Made by a program: the position numbers and the translations under genes
Notes under the pieces: generated by a model
Database searches by the model: none
The model's input: the letters and a program-made list of their open reading frames with translations, nothing else
Told to the model about the DNA's origin: nothing
Shown here: positions 32,162 to 44,134 of the stretch, piece after piece
How the letters are laid out: each line of letters begins with the position of its first letter
Numbering within the stretch: the first letter of the stretch is position 1
Assembly: GCA_963681505.1 (NCBI GenBank)
Contig: OY811972.1
Span: forward strand, 13,136,847-13,200,846
Length of the DNA stretch: 64,000 nucleotides
DNA from: Eunapius fragilis
Lineage: Eukaryota; Porifera; Demospongiae; Spongillida; Spongillidae
Direction of reading: 5' to 3'

Positions 32162-32724
32162 TTACGCGGACGTACGTACGTTCGTTGGAAATAATAGTAT
32201 TTGATTGTGCGACGCACGTGACACTGTAGAGATTTATTAAACGATTTGGAGACATTACAAACACATGATTCAATTTTACATCTACACATCACTCAACCTT
32301 TAACTTCAGGATACTGATCACCGTAAATGACAACATATCAAAACAACTCTGAACCGCCCGTTAATTAACAAATTAACTGCAGCATGAACGTTAACAGTAT
32401 AGGCAGGTAACGCCCCCTCGTAGTGTCTTTATGTGAGCCTTGCGCGCGCGCGCGTGATAATCATATGGCGATTGTTGTAAGAAAAACGATATGTCTATTT
32501 TAAAACGGCTGTTAAATGCCAGTGTAACAAGCATAGGATATAAAGTCCTAGCTAGCTTGTTTAAGTCATTATTGCATGATGTAATCGTTTCAATATTCAG
32601 TTCGGGGCGTAGCATAGGCCTTATTGTCTAATATATTTATTGGAGTGCAAACAGCTGTGTCATATCGGCAATGAATAATATCCCCCCCCCCCCCCCCCCC
32701 TAATTCGGACTGGGCCAGGTTATT

Positions 32725-33154
32725 ATAATGCAATACATGTGCAGCTCGACCAGGGGGGGCGGGAACAATAGTTGTCCAAGCATATACATATGACACCGCC
32801 CCTTCCATAGTTGACCACCGTACATGCATTAATTATCCTGGCCACCCACAACTGATCACGGGCTGATTATTCGTCTCGCTGTTATTCGTCTCGCTATTTA
32901 TATGCCAGATTCTACCTCCTAGCTCCTCTATTTTTTACTGTTTTACCTATGCATATATAATCTACCACCTCTTCTAACATACGGCTACTACGCAACCTCT
33001 TATAACATGCCCGCGAAATTATTATGTCAGATAGTAACTACATGGTCTCGGCCTGTACGATGAGACTTGAGAGTGAACCACAAAAGCGTTGCTTTTTTTT
33101 TCAAATACCTGTACAGGCATGTAGGATTTGTGGCAAGCATGGTCACTAAGTACA
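32725..33154 (+). repeat. direct repeat, copy 2
   Basis: Second copy of the 31388-31840 sequence; it ends at CACTAAGTACAC, where the flanks diverge. Confidence 0.85.
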
Positions 33155-33159
33155 CCGAA

Positions 33160-33205
33160 TGGAAGCTAGCCCCACATTCCTCAGCCCCACATTCCCTGCG
33201 GTTTA
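33160..33205. repeat. GCTAGCCCCACATTCCTCAG repeat word
   Basis: The word with flanking AATGGAAG also occurs at about 6498-6530, and in reverse complement at 38630-38680. Doubled CACATTCC units suggest the end of a short MITE family. Confidence 0.5.
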
Positions 33206-33404
33206 ACACTTGCATACTGAACATCGGCGCGCGCGGTCTAAGCTATATAGGCATATGTAGTAAACAAGGGAGACTCAAACATGGCTTCGGTACCTACTGC
33301 CAGGGATTCGAGTGCAAACAAGGTTACACTGGTGCAGCTGATTAGGGTTACGTCCCTTCAAAGAACAAGGTATAAAAAATCGAAGCGGCGCGCCAATACC
33401 AGTG

Positions 33405-34468
33405 ACTCGCAGAGATAGTGTGAGCACTCCAGAGTACTTCAGGTATATAGCCTCACATTCCTATGCATGTTGTCTGCCCATACAGCCATATACTTGTGAA
33501 CCTACATTTAATGGAGTCAAGATGGCCGAATATCTTCATCCAGGAAAGGGTGTGGTCAAAACCTTGATCCACAGAGATAGTGTGAGCACTCCAGAGTACT
33601 TCTGGTGTATAGCCTCACATTCCTATGCATGTTGTCTGCCCATACAGGCATATACTTGTGAGCCTACATTTAATGCAGTCAAGATGGCCGAATATCTTCA
33701 TCCTGGAAGGGGTGTGGTCAAAACCAGTGATCCACAGAGATAGTGTGAGCACTCCAGAGTACTTCTGGTGTATAGCCTCACATTCCTATGCATGTTGTCT
33801 GCCCATACAGGCATATACTTGTGAGCCTACGTTTAATGCAGTCAAGATGGCCGAATATCTTCATCCAGGAAAGGGTGTGGTCAAAACTAGTGATACACAG
33901 AGATAGTGTGAGCACTCCAGAGTACTTCTGGTGTATAGCCTCACATTCCTATGCATGTTGTCTGCCCATACAGGCATATGCTTGTGAACCTACATTTAAT
34001 GGAGTCAAGATGGCCGAATATCTTCATCCAGGAAGGGGTGTGGTCAAAACCAGTGATCCACAGAGATAGTTTGAGCACTCCAGAGTACTTCTGGTGTATG
34101 GCCTCACATTCCTATGCATGTTGTCTGCCCATACAGGCATATGCTTGTGAACCTACATTTAATGGAGTCATAATGGCCGAATATCTTCATCCAGGAAAGG
34201 GTGTGGTCAAAACCAGTGATCCACAGAGATAGTGTGAGCACTCCAGAGTACTTCTGGTGTATAGCCTCACATTGCTATGCATGTTGTCTGCCCATACAGG
34301 CATGTACATGTGATTCCTACATTTATTGGAGTCAAGATGGCTGAATATCTTCATCCAGGAAGGGGTGTGGTCAAACCCAGGGATCCACAGAGATAGTGTG
34401 AGCACTCCAGAGTACTGCAGGTGTATAGCCTCACATTCCTATGCAAGTTGTCTGCCAATACAGGCATT
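33405..34468 (+). repeat. 163-bp tandem array, left (about 6.5 copies)
   Basis: Head-to-tail 163-bp units containing AGATAGTGTGAGCACTCCAG, ATGCATGTTGTCTGCCCATA and AAGATGGCCGAATATCTTCA. 163 is not a multiple of three, so the frame rotates and the overlapping ORFs are shadows. The same unit is present in the opposite orientation at 35655-38385. Confidence 0.95.
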
Positions 34469-35654
34469 TAATTTAATAAAATCTCAGACCAGTGACAGTT
34501 CAGACAGCTGCCCATATGTAGAAGGCGGCACATATGATGACCCAAAAGAAGACCAAACCTCTACATGTAGTGATGAGAACAATGATCACAGTGATAAAGA
34601 AAACATAGATCTGAGTGGCAGTAACTCAGAATCGAGCTGTACAAATAATGATGTACATGAATTCCTAATTCCAGACCATGAAAATACTCCTGATCCGAAT
34701 GACATGTGGTCTTAAATGGGGCAGAGACCACTATATTCGATTTCTTCTTTCTCTTAAACGACAGTTGTACACGTGAGTTAGGGTTTGATCAGTTTTCTGT
34801 GAAGGTTTATATTTGTATGGCTATTGATTTCAGAGATGCTCAGTGTCCTTTTTCAAGAACATTCATAAGAAGTGTAGTGAAAGAGATGGAAGTAAGCATT
34901 AACTGATGGCTCTTCTAGTCAGTGAATGGCATTTCAGCCCACGATAAGGAATATTCCAAAAGGGAAGGTATGCACTGAATATCATGAACATATACAACTT
35001 GTCGAGAAACTGACCAAGCAGGATTGTGGCTGGCCTTTGCAGCACTGCTACGATATGGTAACTGAATTCATTTTATATGGGCACATAATATTCTATCTAA
35101 GCTGTAGGTATCAGAGATATTTTGGTACCTACAAGAACTGGAAAGTGACGTGAAATCGACAGCTATGGTATGCACTACACGAATAAATCGATTCATTGTT
35201 TGGCCTGAGGTAAGAAATCAAGTTACCTCTCCCCACCATTGAAAATAATCATACTGTCATCCAGATCATCACTAGCCTCATAATGAAGAAATATGCAGTA
35301 GATCATAAGCAAGCCAATGGATATTATCTTCAACACACACTACCGATTAAATTGTAATTTAAATGGGACAAATACTGCCATTCTACATTAAGAACAGTTG
35401 CTTCCGTTTTTTGAATTAAAATATCTCATTCAGTATTCTTTGTCACTTGTTTGTACTTGCATAACAAATCGCAAAATGTAAATAAATTCATAAGCAACGA
35501 AATACAAAAAACAACTAAAATGTGTTCATTCCAGCAATACATGAAAACAACATAGTAATAAAAGAGGCAATACAAGACCTCACTGTAAGCAATTACCTCT
35601 TCCCACACATATGTGCCATTCCTATAAAAGGCGAGGGCATGGCTGTAGTAGATA
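34469..35654. other. unique centre between the opposed 163-bp arrays
   Basis: At 34484-34714 a frame encodes an acidic Ser/Asp/Glu-rich stretch (DSSDSCPYVEGGTYDDPKED, then NDHSDKENIDLSGSNSE). Two more short ORFs follow (34706-34906 and 34926-35153) with protein-like composition but no motif I can name. AG and GT ends between them would permit splicing. This could be cargo or remnant transposase of an element bounded by the arrays. Low confidence for any gene. Confidence 0.35.
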
Positions 35655-38385
35655 GTCAACATGCATAGCAATGTGAGGCTATACACCTGCAGTACTCTGG
35701 AGTGCTCACACTATCTCAGTGAATCACTGGTTTTGACCACACCCCTTCCTGGATGAAGATATTCGGCCATCTTGACTGCATTAAATGTAGGCTCAAAAGT
35801 ATATGCCTGTATGGGCAGACAACATGCATAGGAATATGAGGCTATACACCTGCAGTACTCTGGAGTGCTCACACTATCTCTGTGGATCACAGGCTTTGAC
35901 CACACCCCTTCCTGGATGAAGACATTCGGCCATCTTGACTCCATTAAATGTAGGCTCACAAGTATACGCCTGTATGGGCAGACAACATGCATAGGAATGT
36001 GAGGCTATACACCAGAAGTACTCTGGAGTGCTCACACTATCTCTGTGAATCACTGGTTTTGACCACACCCCTTCCTGGATGAAGATATTCGGCCATCTGG
36101 ACTGCATTAAATGTAGGCTCACAAGTATATGCCTGTATGGGCAGACAACATGCATAGGAATGTGAGGCTATACACACCTGCAGTACTCTGGAGTGCTCAC
36201 ACTATCTCTGTGGATCACAGGTTTTGACCACACCCCTTCCTGGATGAAGACATTCGGCCATCTTGACTGCATTAAATGTAGGCTCACAAGTATATGCCTG
36301 TATGGGCAGACAACATGCATAGTAATGTGAGGCTATACACCAGAAGTACTCTGGAGTGCTCACACTATCTCTGTGGATCACTGGTTTTGACCACACCCCT
36401 TCCTGGATGAAGATATTTCGGCCATCTTGACTCCATTAAATGTAGGCTCACAAGTATATGCCTGTATGGGCAGACAACATGCATAGGAATGTGAGGCTAT
36501 ACACCAGAAGTACTCTGGAGTGCTCACACTATCTGTGGGGATCCCTGGGTTTGACCACACCCCTTCCTGGATGAAGACATTCGGCCATCGTGACTGCATT
36601 AAATGTAGGCTCACAAGTATATGCCTGTATGGGCAGACAACATGCATATAGGAATGTGAGGCTATACACCAGAAGTACTCTGGAGTGCTCACACTATCTC
36701 TGTGGATCACAGGTTTTGACCACACCCCTTCCTGGATGAAGACATTCGGCCATCTTGACTGCATTAAATGTAGGCTCACAAGTATATGCCTGTATGGGCA
36801 GACAACATGCATAGGAATGTGAGGCTATACACCTGCAGTACTCTGGAGTGCTCACACTATCTATGGGGATCCCTGTGTTTGACCACACCCCTTCCTGAAT
36901 GAAGATATTTCGGCCATCTTGACTCCATTAAATGTAGGCTCACAAGTATATGCCTGTATGGGCAGACAACATGCATAGGAATGTGAGGCTATACACCAGA
37001 AGTACTCTGGAGTGCTCACACTATCTATGGGGATCCCTGTGTTTGACCACACCCCTTCCTGAATGAAGATATTTCGGCCATCTTGACTCCATTAAATGTA
37101 GGCTCACAAGTATATGCCTGTATGGGCAGACAACATGCATAGGAATGTGAGGCTATACACCAGAAGTACTCTGGAGTGCTCACACTATCTATGGGGATCC
37201 CTGGGTTTGACCACACCCCTTCCTGGATGAAGATATTTCGGCCATCTTGACTCCATTAAATGTAGGCTCACAAGTAAATGCCTGTATGGGCAGACAACAT
37301 GCATAGGAATGTGAGGCTATATACCAGAAGTACTCTGGAGTGCTCACACTATCTCTGTGGATCACAGGTTTTGACCACACCCCTTCCTGGATGAAGACAT
37401 TCGGCCATCTTGACAGCATTAAATGTAGGCTCACAAGTATATGCCTGTATGGGCAGACAACATGCATAGGAATGTGAGGCTATACACCAGAAGTACTCTG
37501 GAGTGCTCACACTATCCCTGTGGATCCCTGGGTTTGACCACACCCCTTCCTGGATGAAGATATTCGGCCATCTTGACTCCATTACATGTAGGCTCACAAG
37601 TATATGCCTGTATGGGCAGACAACATGCATAGGAATGTGAGGTTTTACACCAGAAGTACTCTGGAGTGCTCACACTATCCCTGTGGATCACTGGGTTTGA
37701 CCACACCCCTTCCTGGATGAAGATATTCGGCCATCTTGACTCCATTAAATGTAGGCTCACAAGTATATGCCTGTATGGGCAGACATCATGCATAGGAATG
37801 TGAGACTATACACCTGCAGTACTCTGGAGTGCTCACACTATCTCTGTGGATCACTGGTTTTGACCACACCCCTTCCTGGATGAAGATATTCGGCCATCTT
37901 GACTGCATTAAATGTAGGCTCACAAGTATATGCCTGTATGGGCAGACAACATGCATAGCAATGTGACGCTATACACCTGCAGTACTCTGGAGTGCTCACA
38001 CTATCTCTGTGGATCCCTGGGTTTGACCACACCCCTTCCTGGATGAAGATATTCGGCCATCTTGACTGCATTAAATGTAGGCTCACAAGTATATGCCTGT
38101 ATGGGCAGACAACATGCATAGGAATGTGAGGCTATACACCTGCAGTAATCTGGAGTGCTCACACTATCTCTGTGGATCCCTGGGTTTGACCACACCCCTT
38201 CCTGGATGAAGATAATCGGCCATCTTGACTGCATTAAATGTAGGCTCACAAGTATATGCCTGTATGGGCAGACAACTTGCATAGGAATGTGAGGTTATAC
38301 ACCTGCAGTACTCTGGAGTGCTCACACTATCTCTGTGGATCCCTGGGTTTGACCACACCCCTTCCTGGATGAAGATATTCAGCCG
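35655..38385 (-). repeat. 163-bp tandem array, right, inverted (about 17 copies)
   Basis: Same unit as the left array on the opposite strand. Variants such as CTGTGGATCACTGG versus ATGGGGATCCCTGTG occur in runs of adjacent units (for example 36860-37220), showing local amplification. Some units are 164 bp. Confidence 0.95.
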
Positions 38386-38389
38386 TCTT

Positions 38390-39050
38390 CAAACCCCTTC
38401 TTGGAGGGGGAGGTGGTCAGAATCTTGTGGCTTCTTCAAGCCCATGTAGATGTACGTAACTGCATCGGCGTACAAGTGACCGATCCGACATACTAGTAGG
38501 GTACTAGTATACACTCACATAAACGCTGTCTTTTCCTCAACTGTTCTGTTCCTTCCATCTTTTCGATAAGTTATATATTTGGATAACGAAACGGCCGCTC
38601 ATTATCAAAATAACAATCTGGCCGCAGGAATGTGCGGCGAATGTGAGGCTGAGGAATGTGGGGCTAGCTTCTACGCGGTCATACATACCCGGTATTATTT
38701 CGAGCGAAGTGGGCGCCTTCGTGGTCACGCGACATTAAGTGTTGGTATACACAACGAAAAGTTTGATCTCGGTACAGGGGTGTATACAACCTGCAACAGG
38801 ATGTTTACTGGCTTGACACGATCAGTGTAAAACAACTCGATACACGCCCGAAAGGTACCAACCCGGATATATGCTGTAGCTAACAACTTGTAGCGACCCA
38901 GTAACAACCTGCAACAGGGCCGTAAACAACCTGTACGCAAGCAGATGAAATCCTTATATGGAGTTAAATATACCGTAACTCTAATTCAATGACAAAGTTC
39001 ATTGCGACTGTTGTTATAACTTTTAAAGAATACAATACACATTAAGGCAA
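38390..39050. other. intergenic stretch
   Basis: Contains a reverse copy of the GCTAGCCCCACATTCCTC word at 38630-38680 and nothing else I can support. Confidence 0.4.
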
Positions 39051-39068
39051 TAGATCAGCTGTGTCCAG

Positions 39069-40814
39069 TCATGTACAAACACAAGCTTGGTATCTGCCAC
39101 TTGCTCCAGTGTTCAGAATTACAGCCGTTTCAAACTTGCAGTGGTTTCCACATTCATTGACCATTGAAATTGCCTTCTGAATCCTTGTGCTATCCACAGT
39201 AAATAGCGTCCGTGATAGGGTGAATAGTGGACACTCGTACTCATTCAGGAGTGGCTGTCCATTATCCATTAGGTAGATTATGCATTGCCAAGAAGCCTTG
39301 TACCAGGCAAAGGGTACGACCCAACTTGAGCTTGAATGTAGTCAGTAGCTGACCATATTTGAACTGGGATATTACATGTACATATGAACAAAACAAAATT
39401 CTGAACAATTGATATTTTTACCTCACAGAATGGTGGGTGCAATTCGACATAGTCCCCCGAATGGACCAGCTCTGAACAGTTGGAGACGACCGCTCTGTAC
39501 TCCTGTACGTTGTCATCCATACTGCCCATGTGTGTGATGACACTATAGGGAGTCTCGAACTGTTGCAGTTCTTCAATAGTCCCATCAATTACAGTAGCAT
39601 GAAGCTTGAGATGGTTTAGTTTTCCATTATACGATGTAGCCTAGACATAATTTATATATACGCATAAAATCAACTTCAATACATAGATTACAACTCACCA
39701 TACGTGCTGTTCCAGGTTTATAAATATCTCGCTCTGCTTTCAAAACCTTGCTTGGAATGGACCTTGCACTTGTAAAGGTCTTTAACACCTTTACTGCATC
39801 TGTGTAAAGCTGGAGTTGAATGAAAGGATACAAATATCAGATGTCTAACCTTTCATTGCTGTTAAACAGTCCTCCGCCACAAATGTAGGAGGGGAGTGGG
39901 GGGCATCATTCAGTCATGAAGGACGGGGGGGAGGTCATTCAGTACCGAAGGGTTGGGGGGGGGGGGGGGGGGGGGGGGGCCCTGGGGATGTCCATGCTAT
40001 GTGTTGTATACCACACTAAAACAAACACAACACACACACACACATACATACAAACACACTCGTGAACAAAATCATACACAAAGATGGACAGATGTATTTA
40101 CCGTTTGGCACTGTAGGATAAAGTTGGTCCATACTCTCGACAAGATGAAGTAATGTACCTTCTGCTTTCGTAAGAGGGAGGGCATGAAGTCTCTTATGGT
40201 ATGCACAAACCCCACACAAGTCTGTTGCAAAGTGTCTGCCTCAGCAGGGTCAAAGAAATCGCAATATGCAATGCGAAATACCTGCAAAGTACAAAGTGTA
40301 TAACTATACTATCAACTCATACGCCTTACCTTTGACAGTGCCAACAAAACTTTTGATGTCCCTCTGTGAGGTAGGGGCTTATAATAAAGAGAGCCATCTG
40401 AGACCAGGCCTTATAGTCTCTCCCCACATGTAAAGCTGTTCTTCTGTCTGATGGTCCTCTGTCTCTATGGAATGATGTGGAGAAATGGCCATTTCCAGAG
40501 GCTCTACGCGAACATCATCATCGGGTGCAAGGGTATCCTATGATATGTGAACCGATAAGTGTATAAACTTGAATCACGTAAATACCTCGGCACGGGATTC
40601 AACGTGTAACTGTTGTGTCACGATTGACAAGCTTTCCGCTAGAGATCGATGCGTAGCACTTCAAAACGCCGATCAAGTCTGTACTTCAAATCAAAGCCTT
40701 TCTGGCATGTATCACAATAAAAGGGCTACAAACAAACAAACAAATACTTACAACAACTCGCATTGGGCAAACGGATCAAACACTCACCCTCGCACTCACC
40801 TTGCCAGCATCCAT
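39069..40814 (-). pseudogene. eroded multi-exon transposase-like gene
   Basis: Minus strand, ATG 40812-40814 (MDAGK|gtgag). Candidate exons: zinc-finger-like PFYCDTCQKGFDLKYRLDR (about 40640-40726); DTLAPDDDVRVEPLEMAISP (about 40335-40538); PSLLRKQKVHYFIL (about 40100-40282); LYTDAVKVLKTFTSARSIPS (39702-39812); LNHLKLHATVIDGTIEELQQ to HSGDYVELHPPFCE (39424-39640); and a last exon with GQPLLNEYECPLFTL and SMVNECGNHCKF ending TGA 39069-39071. Most exons have GT-AG ends, but frames do not all connect and internal stops occur (after WLSLL). Its last exons resemble, from memory, the C-terminus of large unclassified transposase-like proteins with an N-terminal C2H2 finger common in cnidarians and sponges. 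The catalytic middle is missing. Confidence 0.45.
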
Positions 40815-40886
40815 TTTGAAATTAATTTTGACCGGAATTTCTTTTTTTACGTTTTACGCAAGGACTACCGGCCGGCACTAGAAGGG

Positions 40887-40934
40887 CGGGCCCTACCACC
40901 GCGTTTGGTCGACCTAACGCGGTGGTAGGGCCCG
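40887..40934. repeat. 19-bp perfect inverted repeat (hairpin)
   Basis: CGGGCCCTACCACCGCGTT and its exact complement flank a 10-base centre that itself contains GGTCGACC. It lies 73 bp upstream of the ATG of the transposase-like pseudogene and could be the core of a tiny palindromic MITE or an upstream regulatory hairpin. Confidence 0.8.
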
Positions 40935-40999
40935 ACCAGCACTTGATGAAGCACCAGCACCACCAGTCCCTAATACCGACAGTAGTCAGCAATAACGGG

Positions 41000-41980
41000 A
41001 ACATTATAGCTTAACATCGATATCACCATTTGAAAGTGTATTGCAGCCATTTCAAATGTATTTGAACTAAAACTTGCATATAGTAATCACGCGCGAGTAC
41101 GTATACTATTACATGTAGTAGTGTACAATACAAGAATGCGTAGAATTAACAGAACATGGTAATGTCGCGTGCCCTACAAGTCGGTACGGAGCTGTCAACA
41201 CATGGGAACAATATGGCATTGTGTAATGATACAGGATGTAAACAAGTAATATCAGACTGTAATTACATCCTGTACCTGTCTGTACAAACTGCATCGTCCC
41301 GATATGTCATTCCTCGCGATACCGTACCAGGTTGTATTACAATGATGTACCGTTATGTGATAATTAACGGGCCTGTACCGACGTGAAAACTTTTCGTTGT
41401 GTAATATATGAATTATTCAAGATGTTTATGGCGTTTGTAGGTAAATAATACCCTCACGTGATGCATTACGTGTAATCAACAAAGCTTGAATATTCATGCT
41501 ATTACGGCCATGCAAATGGCGCGAATCGAGCGGGAAAGATGCGCATACTTTGCTCAGCTGTATCTCCGTAATGGATAAAGTAAAAATTAACGAACAGGAC
41601 AAATCGACAGGAACGGGATCCCTCTGTATATAAACCAAATTTGAAGTGAATAGAGATTTCCTGCCGAAAGATATGGGGAGTTTGAACCCCAAGGGGTATC
41701 GGCCGTTGCAACACTGGCACGAAGGCAATGCAAGACCCCAAAATCTATAGAAGTGGTGTAGTATGAAGTGTTGAAAATAGGAAGTCAATGGCGTGTACCG
41801 TTCCGAAGTTATAGCGATTCAAACGTGAGTCATTTTTTATAACTTTAAAATTATAATTATAGCGAAGGGCCATTTTCGCGGAGACTGTCCCATATATATA
41901 TATAATTAGATATGCACGGGCCGTGGATAACAAATTCCTTTCAGTATATCCAGCCCATGCATGCATGAATAAGCGGGGGT
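41000..41980. other. intergenic stretch
   Basis: Minus-strand ORFs at 41426-41788 are not convincing. No RNA gene or repeat recognised. Confidence 0.35.
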
Positions 41981-41986
41981 AACATA

Positions 41987-42133
41987 GTCTCGTACCCAGA
42001 CCGTCTATGACGTAAGCGATTATCGCTGTAAACAGTATAATCACTACGTTCAGACGTACACCACGTTCAGACGTAGTGATTATACTGTTTACAGCGATAA
42101 TCGCTTACGTCATAGACGGTCTGGGTACGAGAC
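41987..42133. mobile_element. palindromic MITE, Tc1/mariner-like, copy 2
   Basis: Same element as 1386-1523, flanked by TA at 41985-41986 and 42134-42135. The arms agree between copies; the centre differs (GTTCAGACGTACACCACGTT here), as expected if the loop is unconstrained. Confidence 0.8.
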
Positions 42134-42235
42134 TAGGGGTAACACAGGTCCCCGGCAAAAGTGTGTGTCTTTCTGTACGTGTGAGTCTTGCACACGCGCG
42201 CGTGGTAATCAAACGGCGATTGTCATTTATACAGT

Positions 42236-42390
42236 ACCGGTGATATCCTAAACCACATCCCAGCTTTGTACGGAAGCTTAATCTAGCCAGTTGATAAACC
42301 GGCGCGCCGGTTGTTCCACAGGTCAATCGTTTGGATTGGAGGTAGGTACTTTTGAAAATTAAAATAACTTGAACTTTTATTCATAGCCCA
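42236..42390. repeat. dispersed repeat, copy 2
   Basis: Counterpart of 81-249. In both places the palindromic Tc1-like MITE lies within about 1.3 kb, but at different distances, so they are probably independent insertions. Confidence 0.8.
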
Positions 42391-42442
42391 ACAGCAAATT
42401 GTATGCATCAAAAGTATGTGCATCGGAAGTATGCTTTTGCCT

Positions 42443-42640
42443 GAAGGCTTCTGATTGAAAAGGAAAAATGAAATAGACCTATATTAGCAACATGTTGTCA
42501 TATCTAAATGTGCGTGCTAATATAAGTCTATTTCATTTTCCTTTTCAATCAGAAGCCTTGTTCCCTTGCTTTTTACACCACCATCACCTTTGATTCCTAT
42601 AACCACCAATCTTCTCGTGTAGAAAATGTTTTTATTATTT
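42443..42640. mobile_element. foldback element, copy D (diverged)
   Basis: Arms GAAGGCTTCTGATTGAAAAG and complement meet around 42500; the right tail keeps TTGCTTTTTACACCACCAT and AGAAAATGTTTTTATTAT. The outer left arm is missing. Confidence 0.65.
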
Positions 42641-42649
42641 GTGTCATTA

Positions 42650-42960
42650 AAAACGCCACTCACGTCTAGCGGGACAGCCAAGAATCGGCGCTCTTAGTGG
42701 CAATCGAGCGATATCAAAAAAGCCGGAACTTCTGCGTTGTATCTGTGTCATAAGACGGTGTACTTTTAGAGAACAAGAATACTCGTCCCCATCGTCCGTA
42801 CCCAGTCCCACCTAAAATTTCTCCTCCGTCGTCGTCGTCGTCGTCGTCGTCTTCGGGATAGTATAACTCACGACAGAAACGTTTGTAAAGCACGCCCGCC
42901 AAGTGTACCAATCGCTTCAGGATGCGTCCGCAGGTTATCTTCGGGTGTATGCATTACCAT
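42650..42960 (+). mobile_element. diverged Helitron-like leader with (TCG)n tract
   Basis: Aligns with the 24500-24850 leader: AGAGAACAAGAATACTCGTC, a (TCG)n tract at 42829-42850, GGGATAGTATAACTC and GTACCAATCGCTTCAGGATG. No ORF follows. Confidence 0.5.
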
Positions 42961-43291
42961 GCTTTGCCCCCTTTTCATGCACTTCAAGCAACAGAGCTAT
43001 GACATTTTCTGAATTGAAACAGCCTCTAATGGATCAAGCTCAACAGCTGAACTAAATTGTTCCTCATTTTTTCCTCAACTGCGATATGCTCTTCAATATT
43101 TAACCAATTCCTCAGAATGTCAGTTGTCAGTTTTCATGTTGTCTGGACTACTGAAGTGATCCCCCCCCCCCCCTCCCCCCAATATACACAAACACACGCA
43201 CACAATCCTCGTCAGTTAATTAAGCGCCTCTGTCTGGGCCAGTTATGTTCGTGTGAAGTTACCTCCATCATTATCGGCGTTGGTTTCGAAT

Positions 43292-44129
43292 ACAATGTCG
43301 AACACAAACCGGAAGCTAAGCAAAGCTGAGAATCGAAAATCTAAGTTGCAACGACAACTGCATTCAAGTGCGCAATCTGTTGCATCGATAAAGATGTTTT
43401 TTGCACCGTCGAGCTCGAGCGAGCCTGCTATGAATTAACGATCTCTTTGCGTTACCAGGTCAACTGGCCATGGAGCGCGCAATGCATACCCAAATAAAAA
43501 CAATCATAATATTCCCTTGTTCTATTCCCACAGATGATCCTTCATGTACCATACTCAGTTCTGATTTGTCAGTTGCACGCGTTTTGCCTCCGATGTCTTC
43601 TGTTTCAGAATCGACGGCGTCAATTAGAAATCCATCTATTTCTCTCATACCATCGCGTCCTCTAAGTGTTTCTTCTTTTGCGTGTTCACCAATCGATCTT
43701 CCGCGGCCGGATACTCTTGCATCAGCACTAATCAGTGGTGAAGAGCGTATTTTCCGCTTGATAAAAATTGGTTGCACACTTCCAATTACTAGATGCACCT
43801 GCGAGAGAAGTGTTTCTACCTTACGCCGTCTGAGAAACTGGCTAAGGTCCTCTATGACCTGTAGTTCGCTAGCACTTATGAATATTCATTACGCACATCA
43901 GTGCAGTAAACTACGACACAGCGGTGGAGATCTTTTTCAAGATGCACCCAAGAAATATAGAACTATCAAATCTGCTTAATATGGAGTAAGGATTATTTCA
44001 CAACCTAACCATACTGTTATTTGCGCAATTGCTGTATGCCTCATAGATTAGTCAGAGCCACTCCCCCCATGGCGCCCCGGCCTCTGTTTGATTAGCCGCC
44101 CCCTTTTGAAATACCTAGGGACGCCACTG
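43292..44129 (+). pseudogene. internally deleted hAT transposon with N- and C-terminal coding ends
   Basis: 43292-43438 encodes SNTNRKLSKAENRKSKLQRQ and a SIKMFF segment like the N-terminus of ZMYM1-type hAT transposases. After an apparent intron (GTTACCAG...CCACAG) 43533-43979 continues with Ser-rich sequence and then the hAT dimerisation region ITRCTCERSVSTLRRLRNWL and SLALMNIHYAHQC. The catalytic part is missing between them. The right transposon end is CCTAGGGACGCCACTG ending 44129, complementary in style to the end at 1135. The left end was not found. Confidence 0.65.
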
Positions 44130-44134
44130 TTAAG

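Noticed and set aside
31388-33154. Confident LTR retrotransposon call
   Set aside because: No TG...CA ends with target duplication, no primer-binding site and no coding domains between the repeats.
33625-34232. Series of overlapping 93-codon ORFs with CCLPIQAYTCEPTFN
   Set aside because: Products of the 163-bp tandem repeat; the frame rotates in each unit and stops recur every 163 bp.
33405-38385. CRISPR array
   Set aside because: Repeats are contiguous 163-bp units with no spacers, in a eukaryotic context.
41426-41788. Minus-strand 120-codon ORF
   Set aside because: No domain, unusual composition and overlapping alternative frames of similar quality; likely chance.
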